This document shows, one piece after another, positions 17,119 through 25,288 of a stretch of DNA of 64,000 nucleotides. This stretch comes from Pseudomonas sp. BN102. GTDB lineage: Bacteria > Pseudomonadota > Gammaproteobacteria > Pseudomonadales > Pseudomonadaceae. The translations under genes and the position numbers were made by a program. The DNA is taken from positions 186,001 to 250,000 of the forward strand of contig NZ_SSON01000070.1 of assembly GCF_029871245.1 (NCBI RefSeq). The letters run 5' to 3'. Positions within the stretch are counted from its first letter, which is position 1. The number at the start of each line of letters is the position of its first letter. The notes beneath the pieces were generated by a model. It was not told where the DNA came from and ran no database searches. It was given only the letters and a program-made list of their open reading frames with translations.

Positions 17119-18191
17119 TTTTTGATGATCGGGATTAGTGTCGTTAACATTGTGCCGACTATAAAGCAACTGGTGATTGCAATTATTACGAAATTTAGAT
17201 TGTTGGCTAGTGGTGATGAAATGATCAGGGCGAAAGCAGCGCTAGAACTGGAGATTATTAGTGTTTTTGCTCTCTTTTTTATTCTTGCTGATATTGATGT
17301 GATGCCGGACAGATTCATTGCGACTGCCATAAGCGTGGCGAGTAGCAATGATTCGATCGGGAGTTCAATGTTTGTTATTTTTTCTAATGTATCGGGTCCA
17401 ATTATGGTTAGTGTGCTGCCGTACAATATTGATGCCGCTAATGATAGTCCAAGTGATTTTTTGTGGTTTGTTTTTCCGGTGATTAATAAGGAACCCAATA
17501 TTGTTCCGAGTTGTAGTGCTGGCATGAAGAGTGTCAATAGCATTCTAAGCTGCCCGCTTATTTCTGGGTGTCCAGAGGCCGGGAGGTAGTAAAAATAGAA
17601 ATTTGTGCATAGCCAAACCATTATTGCTGCTATAAGGCTGTTTAGGTCGGGCTGGGGCTTTATCTTTGTTTGTTTTGAATTGTTTTTTATCGTAAATGCA
17701 GTTGCGATTCCTATTAGGCCGTAAACAAATAGCCAGTTATTTATTGTTGTGTTTGTGTGCGAAAGTGCCAGTGTTGCTGCTGATATTGAGGCCAGGCTGA
17801 ATATTGAAGCGGCGTAGAGTTTGTTGTGCTCTCCAGTTAGAGTATTTATTCTTCTTGCTGAGTAAAGCACAGAGTTTCCAACGGTGAAAACAAGAATGGA
17901 TGGGGCGTTTCCTATCTCTGTCGTTATGAGGCAAATGAACGTTGCAAAGATGCTAAGGGTTAGTGCTAGTTTTAATATAAGAGGTGCGCTTATGTTGTTT
18001 TGCTGACTTATCGCGTTGGGCTCAATGAATGCTGAGTTCAGTATGGCGATAACAATTAGACTTGAGCTGAGAGAGGTGGCGAATAAGGAGAAGTCCGACG
18101 CCCCAAATTCGCGAGCTAGGCTTACTGAAAAAATAAATAGGGAAAGTGAAGATATCCCTTGGTCTAGGGCTAGTCTGAAGAGATTCCGCAT
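17115..18191 (-). CDS. Wzx-like flippase (system 1)
   Basis: A 358-residue integral membrane protein with about ten to eleven hydrophobic segments, starting LFRLALDQGISSLSLFIFSVSLAREFG, the usual opening of MOP-superfamily polysaccharide transporters. It is shorter than typical Wzx proteins (about 400-500 residues), so one or two C-terminal helices may be absent. It would move lipid-linked repeat units across the inner membrane. AT-rich and coupled to wzy by overlap. Confidence 0.7.
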   Translation of the reverse strand: MRNLFRLALDQGISSLSLFIFSVSLAREFGASDFSLFATSLSSSLIVIAILNSAFIEPNAISQQNNISAPLILKLALTLSIFATFICLITTEIGNAPSILVFTVGNSVLYSARRINTLTGEHNKLYAASIFSLASISAATLALSHTNTTINNWLFVYGLIGIATAFTIKNNSKQTKIKPQPDLNSLIAAIMVWLCTNFYFYYLPASGHPEISGQLRMLLTLFMPALQLGTILGSLLITGKTNHKKSLGLSLAASILYGSTLTIIGPDTLEKITNIELPIESLLLATLMAVAMNLSGITSISARIKKRAKTLIISSSSAAFALIISSPLANNLNFVIIAITSCFIVGTMLTTLIPIIKK

Positions 18192-18264
18192 GCGTGGCTT
18201 TTAGTTATTGGTTCGTGATTTGATTCTGAAATTTTCAGTCTAACATTTTGATTTTTTTTAATAA

Positions 18265-18318
18265 GGCTCGCGCGCTGGCTATTTTGAATAGCCAAGAGCA
18301 GTTCCTAGCGCGCAAGCC
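18265..18318 (-). other. nested stem-loop between wecC and wzx
   Basis: Outer arms GGCTCGCGCGCT (18265-18276) and AGCGCGCAAGCC (18307-18318) enclose a second perfect hairpin, GGCTATT…AATAGCC (18277-18293). It lies exactly where the GC-rich wecBC block meets the AT-rich wzx-wzy-GT block. On the transcribed strand it is followed by an A-rich, not U-rich, stretch, so a simple terminator is unlikely. It may be a processing site or a recombination scar. Confidence 0.6.
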
Positions 18319-18332
18319 TGGTGAATTTCAGA

Positions 18333-19568
18333 TTACCAAATGCCCTTTGTATCAATGGCAATCAGGCGGCTTAGCTTCTCTTTGTTTATGGTCTTAAACT
18401 CTTTGTGATCTACAAGGAGAACCGCAAGATCAGCTTTTTCCAAAGCGTTATTAACATCGACAAGGCTGATTTGTTTTTCTAGGTTGCGAGGAAGCTTCTC
18501 AATGTTTGGTTCAACAGCCATCACCGCGTCGGGGAAGAGTTGAGAAAGCTTCTTGGTGATTTCGAGAGCGGGGCTTTCCCGCAGGTCATCGATATCCGGC
18601 TTGAACGCGAGGCCAAAGCACGCAATTCGCGGGTTTTTAAAGCGCGACGCTTCTGCTTTGACCTTCTCGATGACAAGTTCCGGTTTGCTGTCGTTCACTT
18701 CGCGTGCGGTACGGATCAGCCGGGCCTGTTCGGGGGTCTTGCTGACGATGAACCAGGGGTCGACCGCGATGCAGTGGCCGCCTACACCCGGGCCGGGCTG
18801 GAGGATATTCACTCGCGGATGGCGGTTGGCCAGGCGAATAAGCTCCCACACATTGATATCCAGCTTGTCGCAGATGATCGAGAGTTCGTTGGCAAAGGCG
18901 ATGTTCACGTCGCGGAAGCTGTTCTCGGTGAGCTTGCACATTTCAGCAGTGCGGGCATTGGTGATAACGCAGTCGCCCTCGACGAAGGCTTTATAAAGCG
19001 CCACGGCCGCCTCGGAGCACTTGGGGGTCATGCCGCCGATAACGCGATCGTTTTGCACCAGTTCACGAAGCACATGGCCTGGAAGTACACGTTCGGGGCA
19101 GTGGGCTACGCGAATGTCCGAAGCCTCGCCATGGGTCTGCGGGAAGGTCAGGTCCGGGCGGGCCTCGGCAAGCCAGGCGGCCATCTGCTCGGTAGCGCCG
19201 ACCGGCGAGGTGGACTCCAGGATCACCAGGTCGCCCTTCTTCAGCACCGGTGCGATGGATTTGCTGGCCGTTTCTATATAGCTGAGGTCCGGCTCATGGT
19301 TTTCCTTGAACGGAGTCGGAACCGCGATCAGGAAGGCTTCGGCCGGCTCGGGGACCGTGGTGGCACGCAGATAGCCTTCGACCACGGCAGCATGCACCAC
19401 CATGTCCAGGTCCGGCTCGACGATATGGATCTCACCGCGGTTGATGGTTTCGACGGCGTGCTGGTTCACGTCGACGCCGATCACTTTCTTCTTGCGCGAG
19501 GCAAAAACGGCGGCGGTCGGCAGGCCGATGTAACCCAAGCCAACTACGGAGATCGTCTGGTAAGGCAT
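18333..19568 (-). CDS. wecC: UDP-N-acetyl-D-mannosamine dehydrogenase
   Basis: This NAD-dependent enzyme oxidises UDP-ManNAc to UDP-ManNAcA. The 411-residue protein has the NAD loop GLGYIG at 10-15, the substrate loop VPTP near 83-86, and the catalytic Cys266 in GVGGHCIAVDPWF, typical of WecC rather than the Ugd type (GGSCFPKD). It follows wecB by 67 bases in the same direction, which supports the pathway. The motif VDPWF is characteristic of HexNAc dehydrogenases; WbpA-type UDP-GlcNAc dehydrogenase is the less likely alternative. Confidence 0.92.
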   Translation of the reverse strand: MPYQTISVVGLGYIGLPTAAVFASRKKKVIGVDVNQHAVETINRGEIHIVEPDLDMVVHAAVVEGYLRATTVPEPAEAFLIAVPTPFKENHEPDLSYIETASKSIAPVLKKGDLVILESTSPVGATEQMAAWLAEARPDLTFPQTHGEASDIRVAHCPERVLPGHVLRELVQNDRVIGGMTPKCSEAAVALYKAFVEGDCVITNARTAEMCKLTENSFRDVNIAFANELSIICDKLDINVWELIRLANRHPRVNILQPGPGVGGHCIAVDPWFIVSKTPEQARLIRTAREVNDSKPELVIEKVKAEASRFKNPRIACFGLAFKPDIDDLRESPALEITKKLSQLFPDAVMAVEPNIEKLPRNLEKQISLVDVNNALEKADLAVLLVDHKEFKTINKEKLSRLIAIDTKGIW

Positions 19569-19635
19569 CTTGCTTCCTTATTAAAGCCAAAGTTCAAAGT
19601 GAAAACGGTGTATCGCGGTGCCTTGCGGCGGTTGC

Positions 19636-20763
19636 CTATCGAGCGGAGCGCAGTGCGCTGAGAATGCGCTTGCAAGCCTCGCCATCCCCATAGGGGTTAT
19701 GGGCGAAGCTCATTTGACGGTAGGCATTGGAGTCCGAGAGCAGCCTGTTGAGTTCGCGGACGATGTTTTGAGTGTCGGTACCCACCAACTTCACCGTGCC
19801 GGCGGCTACGGCCTCGGGGCGTTCGGTGGTGTCGCGCATTACCAGCACCGGCTTGCCCAGGGAGGGGGCTTCTTCCTGGATACCACCGGAATCGGTCAGG
19901 ATGATGTACGAGCGGCTCATCAGGTAAATGAAGGGCAGGTAGTCCAGCGGCTCGATCAGGTGCACGTTGGAGATACCGCTCAGCAGTCGGTTTACCGGTT
20001 CCCGCACATTGGGGTTGAGGTGGACGGGGTAGACGATATCCACTTCGGGATGCTGCTGGGCCACTTCCATCAGGGCCTGGCAGATACGCTCGAAGCCACC
20101 ACCAAAACTCTCGCGGCGATGGCCGGTGACCAGGATGATCTTGCGGTTCAGGTTGAGGAACTCGAAGGGCTTTGCCGCTTGTGCCTGGAGGAGGTGATCT
20201 CTGTCGAGGCGGGCCACCACATCGAGCAGGGCATCGATCACGGTGTTGCCGGTCACGATGACTGCCTTGGAATCGATACCCTCACGCAGGAGGTTATCCC
20301 GCGAAGTGTTGGTCGGTGCGAAATGCAGATTGGCCAGGGCGCCGGTCAGTTTGCGGTTGGCTTCTTCCGGCCAGGGCGAATAGATGTTGCCGGTACGCAG
20401 GCCCGCTTCGACATGGGCGACGGGAATCTGCTGGTAATAGGCCGCCAGGCTGGCGGCGAAGGTAGTGGCGGTGTCGCCGTGTACCAGTACCACATCCGGT
20501 TTGTAGGCAGAGAAGATGCCTTTCATGCCCTGGAGAATGGTAGCGGTGACGTCGGTAAGGTCCTGGCCGGGCTTCATGATATTGAGGTCGAAGTCCGGCT
20601 CGATTTCGAACAAGCCCAATACCTGGTCGAGCATCTCCCGGTGCTGCCCGGTGACGCATACCTTGGCGTCGAAGTTTTCATCAGCGGCCAGGGCCAGAGC
20701 CAGTGGGGCCATCTTGATGGCCTCGGGGCGGGTGCCGAAAACACAGAGGGTCTTGATCGTCAT
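19636..20763 (-). CDS. wecB: UDP-N-acetylglucosamine 2-epimerase
   Basis: WecB converts UDP-GlcNAc to UDP-ManNAc, the substrate of the wecC product. The 375-residue GT-B-like protein starts [16 protein letters not shown] and includes [17 protein letters not shown] and the [16 protein letters not shown] segment, all family hallmarks. The ATG at 20763 was chosen because GGAGAAAGTA precedes it; an in-frame GTG at 20775 is the alternative. It lies 43 bases after the beta-CASP gene. Confidence 0.95.
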   Translation of the reverse strand: MTIKTLCVFGTRPEAIKMAPLALALAADENFDAKVCVTGQHREMLDQVLGLFEIEPDFDLNIMKPGQDLTDVTATILQGMKGIFSAYKPDVVLVHGDTATTFAASLAAYYQQIPVAHVEAGLRTGNIYSPWPEEANRKLTGALANLHFAPTNTSRDNLLREGIDSKAVIVTGNTVIDALLDVVARLDRDHLLQAQAAKPFEFLNLNRKIILVTGHRRESFGGGFERICQALMEVAQQHPEVDIVYPVHLNPNVREPVNRLLSGISNVHLIEPLDYLPFIYLMSRSYIILTDSGGIQEEAPSLGKPVLVMRDTTERPEAVAAGTVKLVGTDTQNIVRELNRLLSDSNAYRQMSFAHNPYGDGEACKRILSALRSAR

Positions 20764-20806
20764 TACTTTCTCCACGCGTCCTTGTGGACTGCTTTCTGGA
20801 AATTGC

Positions 20807-22348
20807 TTAAGGGATACGTATGTCGGCGGCTTGGTCTTGCTGCCGGTAATGCGTGGTGAGTTGTTTGCTCAGGGCGGCCTTGGCGTCTTGCTCGCCATGC
20901 ACCAGGCGGATTTCGCCAGGCCAGTGCCGCATGCGGGTTACGAAGTTCACCAGACCTTGTTGGTCTGCATGGGCGGAGTAGCCGCCAACGCTGTGAATGC
21001 CGGCGCGGATCTCGAAGCGCTCGTTATCGAGGTCGACATAGCCGCCTTTGGAACCGAACTGCTGAATCATCTGGCCGGATGTGCCGCGTGCCTGGTAACC
21101 CACGAAGAGCACGTTATGGCGTTTGTCGCCGAGCATGGCCTTCAGGTAATTGACGATGCGTCCGCCACTGCACATGCCGTTGCCGGCAATCACGATGGCG
21201 GGGCGGGCAGTTGCGGCCAGGTGGCGCACCATGCGCAGGTGGGCGTCGTGGCCTTCGACCGTTAGTAGTTGCTCGAAGCCAAGCGGCGTGCGGCCGACCT
21301 TGATGCGCTTTTGTGCTTCGGCGTCCCAGAAGTGCTGGAGGTCGCGGTAGGCCTGGGTGAAGCGTGTGGCCAAGGGCGAGTCGAGGATGATGGGGAGGGT
21401 GGGCCAGTGGGTGGTGGCTTGTTCTATGCCATCTTCGTCGGAGGCTTTTCCATGAGCGCTGGTTTCCCTCTCCCCCGGCCCCTCTCCCGCAGGCGGGCGA
21501 GGGGAGACAAGCTGCGGGCGAGGGGAGGCAAGCTGGGGGCGAGTGGAGTTTGTTGCCTGGTGGATGATGTCTTCCAGCTCGTAGAGCAGTTCCTGAGTGC
21601 GGCCGATGCTGAAGGCGGGAATCAGCACGGTGCCGTTGTCGGCCAGGGCTTGTTCGATGATGGCTTTCAGGCGTTGTTTGCGCGTGCGGCGGTCTTCGTG
21701 CAGCCGGTCCCCGTAGGTGCTTTCCAGCACCAGGATGTCGGCCTTCCAGGGGGATTTCGGTGCCGGCAGCAGGGGCGTGTGGGTAGCGCCCAGGTCGCCG
21801 GAGAAGACGATGCGCTTCTGTTCTGCCTGCTTGGGATAGCGGAGGTCGCACTCGATGTAGGCGGAGCCCAGGATATGGCCGGCTCGCTGCAGGCGGATGC
21901 GCGCTTGCAGGTCGGGGGTGTCGATCAGGCTATGCCAGGTGCGGTAGGGGAGAGGCATCAGACGTTGGCGAATCAGCTTTAGGTATTTCTGCAGCTGCTG
22001 CGGATTGCGCCCGAAGGTGAACTGGAATGCATCTTCCAGTACCAGCGGTAGCAGGTGTGCCGAGGGCTGGCTGCAGAAGATCGGGCCCTGGTATCCGGCG
22101 GCCAGGAGATACGGCAGCCGGCCTACGTGGTCCATGTGTACGTGGGTCAACACCAAGGCCTTCAGGGTGGAGATATCGAAGTCGATGTCCAGTCGGCCAG
22201 CATCGGCTCGCCCATCGGCAGAGGTTTCCGCGCCCTGGAAAAGGCCGCAATCCACCATCAGGCTGTGCTGGTCATCCATCAATAACTGATGGCAAGAGCC
22301 GGTTACGCCGTTGGCGGCGCCGTGGTGCTGGATGTCCGGGTAACGCAT
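20807..22348 (-). CDS. MBL-fold/beta-CASP metallo-hydrolase, likely RNA-acting
   Basis: A 513-residue metallo-beta-lactamase-fold protein of the beta-CASP RNA-processing type. It has the zinc motif THVHMDH at 68-74, GHILGSA near 157-163, FSGDLG near 182-187, STYGDR at 210-215, the beta-CASP segment [10 protein letters not shown], and GYSAHADQQ near the C-terminus. Homologues are exo- or endonucleases. The gene lies between wcaJ and wecB within the polysaccharide operon, where an RNA-processing enzyme is unexpected. About 30 residues near 268-298 (PRPQL and GEGPGERET) look like an inserted repeat and may be a disordered loop. A decayed relative is at 31278-31640. Confidence 0.9.
   Translation of the reverse strand: MRYPDIQHHGAANGVTGSCHQLLMDDQHSLMVDCGLFQGAETSADGRADAGRLDIDFDISTLKALVLTHVHMDHVGRLPYLLAAGYQGPIFCSQPSAHLLPLVLEDAFQFTFGRNPQQLQKYLKLIRQRLMPLPYRTWHSLIDTPDLQARIRLQRAGHILGSAYIECDLRYPKQAEQKRIVFSGDLGATHTPLLPAPKSPWKADILVLESTYGDRLHEDRRTRKQRLKAIIEQALADNGTVLIPAFSIGRTQELLYELEDIIHQATNSTRPQLASPRPQLVSPRPPAGEGPGERETSAHGKASDEDGIEQATTHWPTLPIILDSPLATRFTQAYRDLQHFWDAEAQKRIKVGRTPLGFEQLLTVEGHDAHLRMVRHLAATARPAIVIAGNGMCSGGRIVNYLKAMLGDKRHNVLFVGYQARGTSGQMIQQFGSKGGYVDLDNERFEIRAGIHSVGGYSAHADQQGLVNFVTRMRHWPGEIRLVHGEQDAKAALSKQLTTHYRQQDQAADIRIP
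21455..21545. repeat. intergenic-type repeat inserted in frame in the beta-CASP gene
   Basis: This segment holds a CCCCTC…GAGGGG palindrome (about 21479-21504) and three tandem copies of a CAAGCTGSGGGCGAG-like unit, resembling the CCTCTCCC hairpins at 7399-7419 and 25252-25277. It keeps the reading frame and adds about 30 Pro/Gly/Arg-rich residues with no family counterpart. Confidence 0.7.
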
Positions 22349-22473
22349 GGGTGTCAGTCCTTTAGCTCGTTCCTGAGCCCGCTCCGTTCCTGGGGCGGGT
22401 GCCGCAAATCATGCTAGCGGGGCAGGCATCTGCAAGGCAGATCCGGCCTGCTGATAAGGGGCAGGAAACGATT

Positions 22474-22499
22474 CATTTGCGAGCAAGCTCGCTCCTACG
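22474..22499. repeat. half REP element
   Basis: The block TTGCGAGCAAGCTCGCTCCTACGG, split here as TTGCGAGCAAGC and TCGCTCCTACGG, matches the right half of the REP at 2764-2813. It lies between wcaJ and the beta-CASP gene, inside the presumed operon. Confidence 0.75.
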
Positions 22500-22520
22500 G
22501 AGTCGAGCTGGCGTTCAGGA

Positions 22521-24038
22521 TTAGTAGATGTCCTTGGAGAGCAGGGTGAATGGCGTTTTGATCAGGATCTTGAGATCCAGCCAGATGGACCAGTTGTTGA
22601 TGTAGGCCAGGTCCAGTTCGACACGCCTTTCCATCTTGTCGATTGTTTCCGTCTCGCCCCGGCTGCCGCTGATCTGCGCAAGGCCGGTAATGCCGGGCTT
22701 GATGCGGTGACGGGCCATGTAGGCGTCGATCTTGCCGGTGTAGTAGTCGTTGTGCGCGACGGCGTGTGGGCGCGGGCCCACCAGGGACATGCGGCCTTGC
22801 AGCACATTGAACAGCTGCGGCAGTTCGTCGATGGAGGTGCGGCGGATGAAGCGGCCAACGCGGGTGATGCGTGGGTCTTCACGGGTGGCCTGCTTGACCT
22901 GGGCATCGGCATGCACGCGCATGGAGCGGAACTTCCAGACCTTGATGACCTTGCCATTCCAACCGTGGCGCTTCTGCTTGAACAGCACCGGGCCCGGAGA
23001 GGACAGCTTCACCGCCAGGGCAGTACCCAGCAGGAGCGGGCTGAGCAGCAGTATGGCCAGCAGGGCAACACAGCGGTCCAGCGCGGCCTTGGTGAGCGCG
23101 CCGGTGGGGTAGCTTGTGAGCGGGCTTTCGTTGAGGTTGATCGCGGCCAGGCCGTCGATATCTGAAACCGAGTGGTTGAGCAGCTTCAGGCTTTGCAGGT
23201 CGGGGATCCACACCACGTCGACGTTGGCATCGAGCAGATCGATGTAGAGCCCTTCGATCTGGTCTGCGGCGGAGAGGGGCAGGGCGATGTAGAGACGGCG
23301 CACCTTGTGGGTGGCGATCAGTTCGCGCAGATGGCTCAGGTTGCCGACGATGGGGTAGAGGCCATCATCCAGGTGAGGGTGATCGTCGGCGGTCACCAGG
23401 CCCACCAGGGGCTCGTTACGCTTGCGCACCAGCTTGTCGGCCAGTTCCTGGGCCAGGTCTCCGGTGCCGATCACCAGTGAGGTGCGGGCGGATTGAAGCT
23501 GTTGGTGGTAACGGCGGGAGAAGGCATGCAGGGGCAGGAACAGGCAGGCCTGAACGATGAATCCGACCCCCGCCCAGGTGATGACGATCTCGCGGGAGAA
23601 CAGCTCGCTGGTCTTGGTGAGGAAGGCGATCACCGTCAGGCCGGAAAGCAGGACCAGCCAGCCGGCCAGCAGCCGACCCAGGCCTGCCACGTAGCCATGA
23701 TGCTTGTGGTAGACGCCCATCAGCGAATAGGCCGGCACGGAACCCAGCAGGGTGTACAGGGCGAGGATGCGGTATTGGGTTTCGATATGCCCGGTCTTGC
23801 CCATGGCCAGGGCACAGAGCAGCAACGTCAGCATGCCGATTGCGGCTGCCCACTGGCCCCAGAACGTCAGGCCGCGTGCATCCGGTGTAGTGTTTTCCCG
23901 CTTGCTGATCAGATTGATACGGCTGGTGCGCGTACCGGCGGCATTGTGGCGGGCCTTGGTGGCCTGTTGGGGAGCGCCTGGCGCGGTGCGGTGTTGGGCC
24001 TGGGGCCGTTGAGAGGCTGCCTGAGTGTGTGTGGGCAC
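22521..24038 (-). CDS. wcaJ: WcaJ-type undecaprenyl-phosphate glycosyl-1-phosphate transferase (system 1)
   Basis: This inner-membrane enzyme starts repeat-unit synthesis by moving a sugar-1-phosphate, probably glucose, onto undecaprenyl phosphate. The 505-residue protein has a Gln/Ala-rich N-terminal tail (1-45), four hydrophobic segments (about 58-180), a CoA-binding-like Rossmann region (about 185-290), a fifth hydrophobic segment (about 315-335) and the catalytic domain with KFRSMR, RFIRRTSIDELPQL and SLVGPRP. It is the first gene after the ops leader. A full paralogue lies in system 2 (42194-43645) and a remnant of a third copy at 31278-31640. Confidence 0.92.
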   Translation of the reverse strand: MPTHTQAASQRPQAQHRTAPGAPQQATKARHNAAGTRTSRINLISKRENTTPDARGLTFWGQWAAAIGMLTLLLCALAMGKTGHIETQYRILALYTLLGSVPAYSLMGVYHKHHGYVAGLGRLLAGWLVLLSGLTVIAFLTKTSELFSREIVITWAGVGFIVQACLFLPLHAFSRRYHQQLQSARTSLVIGTGDLAQELADKLVRKRNEPLVGLVTADDHPHLDDGLYPIVGNLSHLRELIATHKVRRLYIALPLSAADQIEGLYIDLLDANVDVVWIPDLQSLKLLNHSVSDIDGLAAINLNESPLTSYPTGALTKAALDRCVALLAILLLSPLLLGTALAVKLSSPGPVLFKQKRHGWNGKVIKVWKFRSMRVHADAQVKQATREDPRITRVGRFIRRTSIDELPQLFNVLQGRMSLVGPRPHAVAHNDYYTGKIDAYMARHRIKPGITGLAQISGSRGETETIDKMERRVELDLAYINNWSIWLDLKILIKTPFTLLSKDIY

Positions 24039-24231
24039 GACTGATACCTGTCCTGGGGGCGACGCTACGATCGGGAAGCTAGCCTGCCTTCCTGGGGCTA
24101 GCGGTGTGGTTCCAATACGAAATTCCGCGGTGCTTCCTTGTCTGTTTCCGAACCTTGTCCGGGTTACCTGGGCTTGTGGCCCTGCCTTGTATTGCTCTGG
24201 GATTCAGATTTGGTCCGATCGTGCTTTTGGC

Positions 24232-24242
24232 ACGCTACCGCC
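24232..24242 (-). promoter_or_regulatory. ops element (RfaH recruitment site), system 1
   Basis: The minus strand reads GGCGGTAGCGT, the exact ops sequence known from E. coli rfb, rfa and capsule leaders, where it pauses RNA polymerase and recruits RfaH. It is about 194 bases upstream of wcaJ and downstream of an RfaH paralogue gene. The flank CTGGGGCGGTAGCGTG is identical over 16 bases to that of the second site at 34809-34819. Confidence 0.9.
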
Positions 24243-24702
24243 CCAGGGTTATCCGTTGATTCCCTGAGAACGGTCGCCACAGGCGATGGCTTGCCTCGGG
24301 CATGGCCCGAAGCGGCAGTGGTTGGAGTGGATGAAAGCGGGCGTACCGAGTCTGCGCTCGGCTAGCGCTTTGCAGGGGGAGAGTCATTCCCTGACGACGT
24401 GACTGCCTGTAGGCAGTTGCCTTACATCCCATAGGAATAGGCCTTGCCTGTTCCTGCGGGGGCATTCTACGGATTCGTCTGAGATTGTGAAGAGCATCAA
24501 CATACACCGCTCGTCGAAAAGTTGACGTTTCAGAAATGTGTCTATCTTGCGGATGACCGGTTAGTCAGAAATCTGCCTACGGCAAAAATGGCAAAATTCC
24601 TACGCGCTAATGGGACGTATTACCCAAGAGAAAGTTCCGACGGACGGGGTCGTTTTTATGGGGGGCTCGTTGAAAGAGCCCGAACCCTGGTCGGCGGAGC
24701 CG
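24243..24702. other. long leader between rfaH-1 and the ops site
   Basis: This stretch should hold the promoter of the wcaJ operon. A stem-loop, GGGCTC (24663-24668) and GAGCCC (24676-24681), lies just after the rfaH-1 stop with no U-run behind it. No gene and no clear promoter hexamers are seen. Local base composition is more AT-rich around 24500-24620. Confidence 0.5.
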
Positions 24703-25209
24703 TCAGAGCTTGTCGATGCAGTCCAGCGGGACGCTGAGGGTGTGCTGACGCTGCATGAGTTGCAGGAGAATAAGCACGCGCTCGGTTCCGTCCTTGGCCA
24801 GGAAGATGGCCTCCAACTCCTTCAGGTTGCCGCTCTTGATGCGGACGCGATCGCCTGCGCTCAGGTCGGGTTCGGGGAGTAGGGGGGAGGTGAGGCGTTG
24901 CTTCAGGTCTTCGACAAGCTCATCGGCTATGGCCGCCGGCTGGCCACCGAAGCACACCAGTTGGCTGACGCCGCGAGTGGAGCGAATCGGGAGCCAGTTG
25001 TCATTCACCTGGTCCAGTTGAATGAACAGGTAGCCGGGAAACAGTGATTCATCGTGCTGCTGCTTTCGACCAGCACGCAGGCGCGTTACGCAATGGGTGG
25101 GCCGGAAGCACGTGAAGGCTTGGCGATGCAGGTGCTCTTGCGCGCGCGCATCTTGTTTCGGCTTGCACTGGATCAGGTACCAGCGGGGGGCTGCAAGTTT
25201 GCCTTCCAT
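24703..25209 (-). CDS. rfaH: RfaH-type transcription antiterminator (paralogue 1)
   Basis: A 168-residue NusG-family protein. The N-terminal NGN domain (about 8-100) contains WYLIQCKPKQ, the aromatic/basic DNA-contact region and ESLFPGYLF. The C-terminal KOW domain (about 115-168) has GDRVRIKSG and AIFLAKDG, close to E. coli RfaH (GAFEGFQAIF). RfaH binds the ops site on the non-template strand, suppresses pausing and termination, and recruits ribosomes. It is encoded directly upstream of an ops leader. Start at 25209 is the internal ATG; a GTG at 25218 is possible. Confidence 0.9.
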   Translation of the reverse strand: MEGKLAAPRWYLIQCKPKQDARAQEHLHRQAFTCFRPTHCVTRLRAGRKQQHDESLFPGYLFIQLDQVNDNWLPIRSTRGVSQLVCFGGQPAAIADELVEDLKQRLTSPLLPEPDLSAGDRVRIKSGNLKELEAIFLAKDGTERVLILLQLMQRQHTLSVPLDCIDKL

Positions 25210-25251
25210 GCAATTCACATCCCTTCTCGGTCTGGAGCCTTGGCTACTTGT

Positions 25252-25277
25252 CCCCTCTCCCGTTTGCGAGAGAGGGG
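25252..25277. repeat. CCCCTCTC palindrome between wzc and rfaH-1
   Basis: Arms CCCCTCTC (25252-25259) and GAGAGGGG (25270-25277) form a hairpin in the 79-base gap between wzc and rfaH. It belongs to the same family as 7399-7419. It could reduce read-through from wzc into rfaH. Confidence 0.65.
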
Positions 25278-25288
25278 AGTGGGTGGGC

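Noticed and set aside
24663-24681. Rho-independent terminator behind rfaH-1
   Set aside because: The stem-loop has no U-run on the transcribed strand and lies in the leader that must be read if wzb-wzc-rfaH and wcaJ are one unit.
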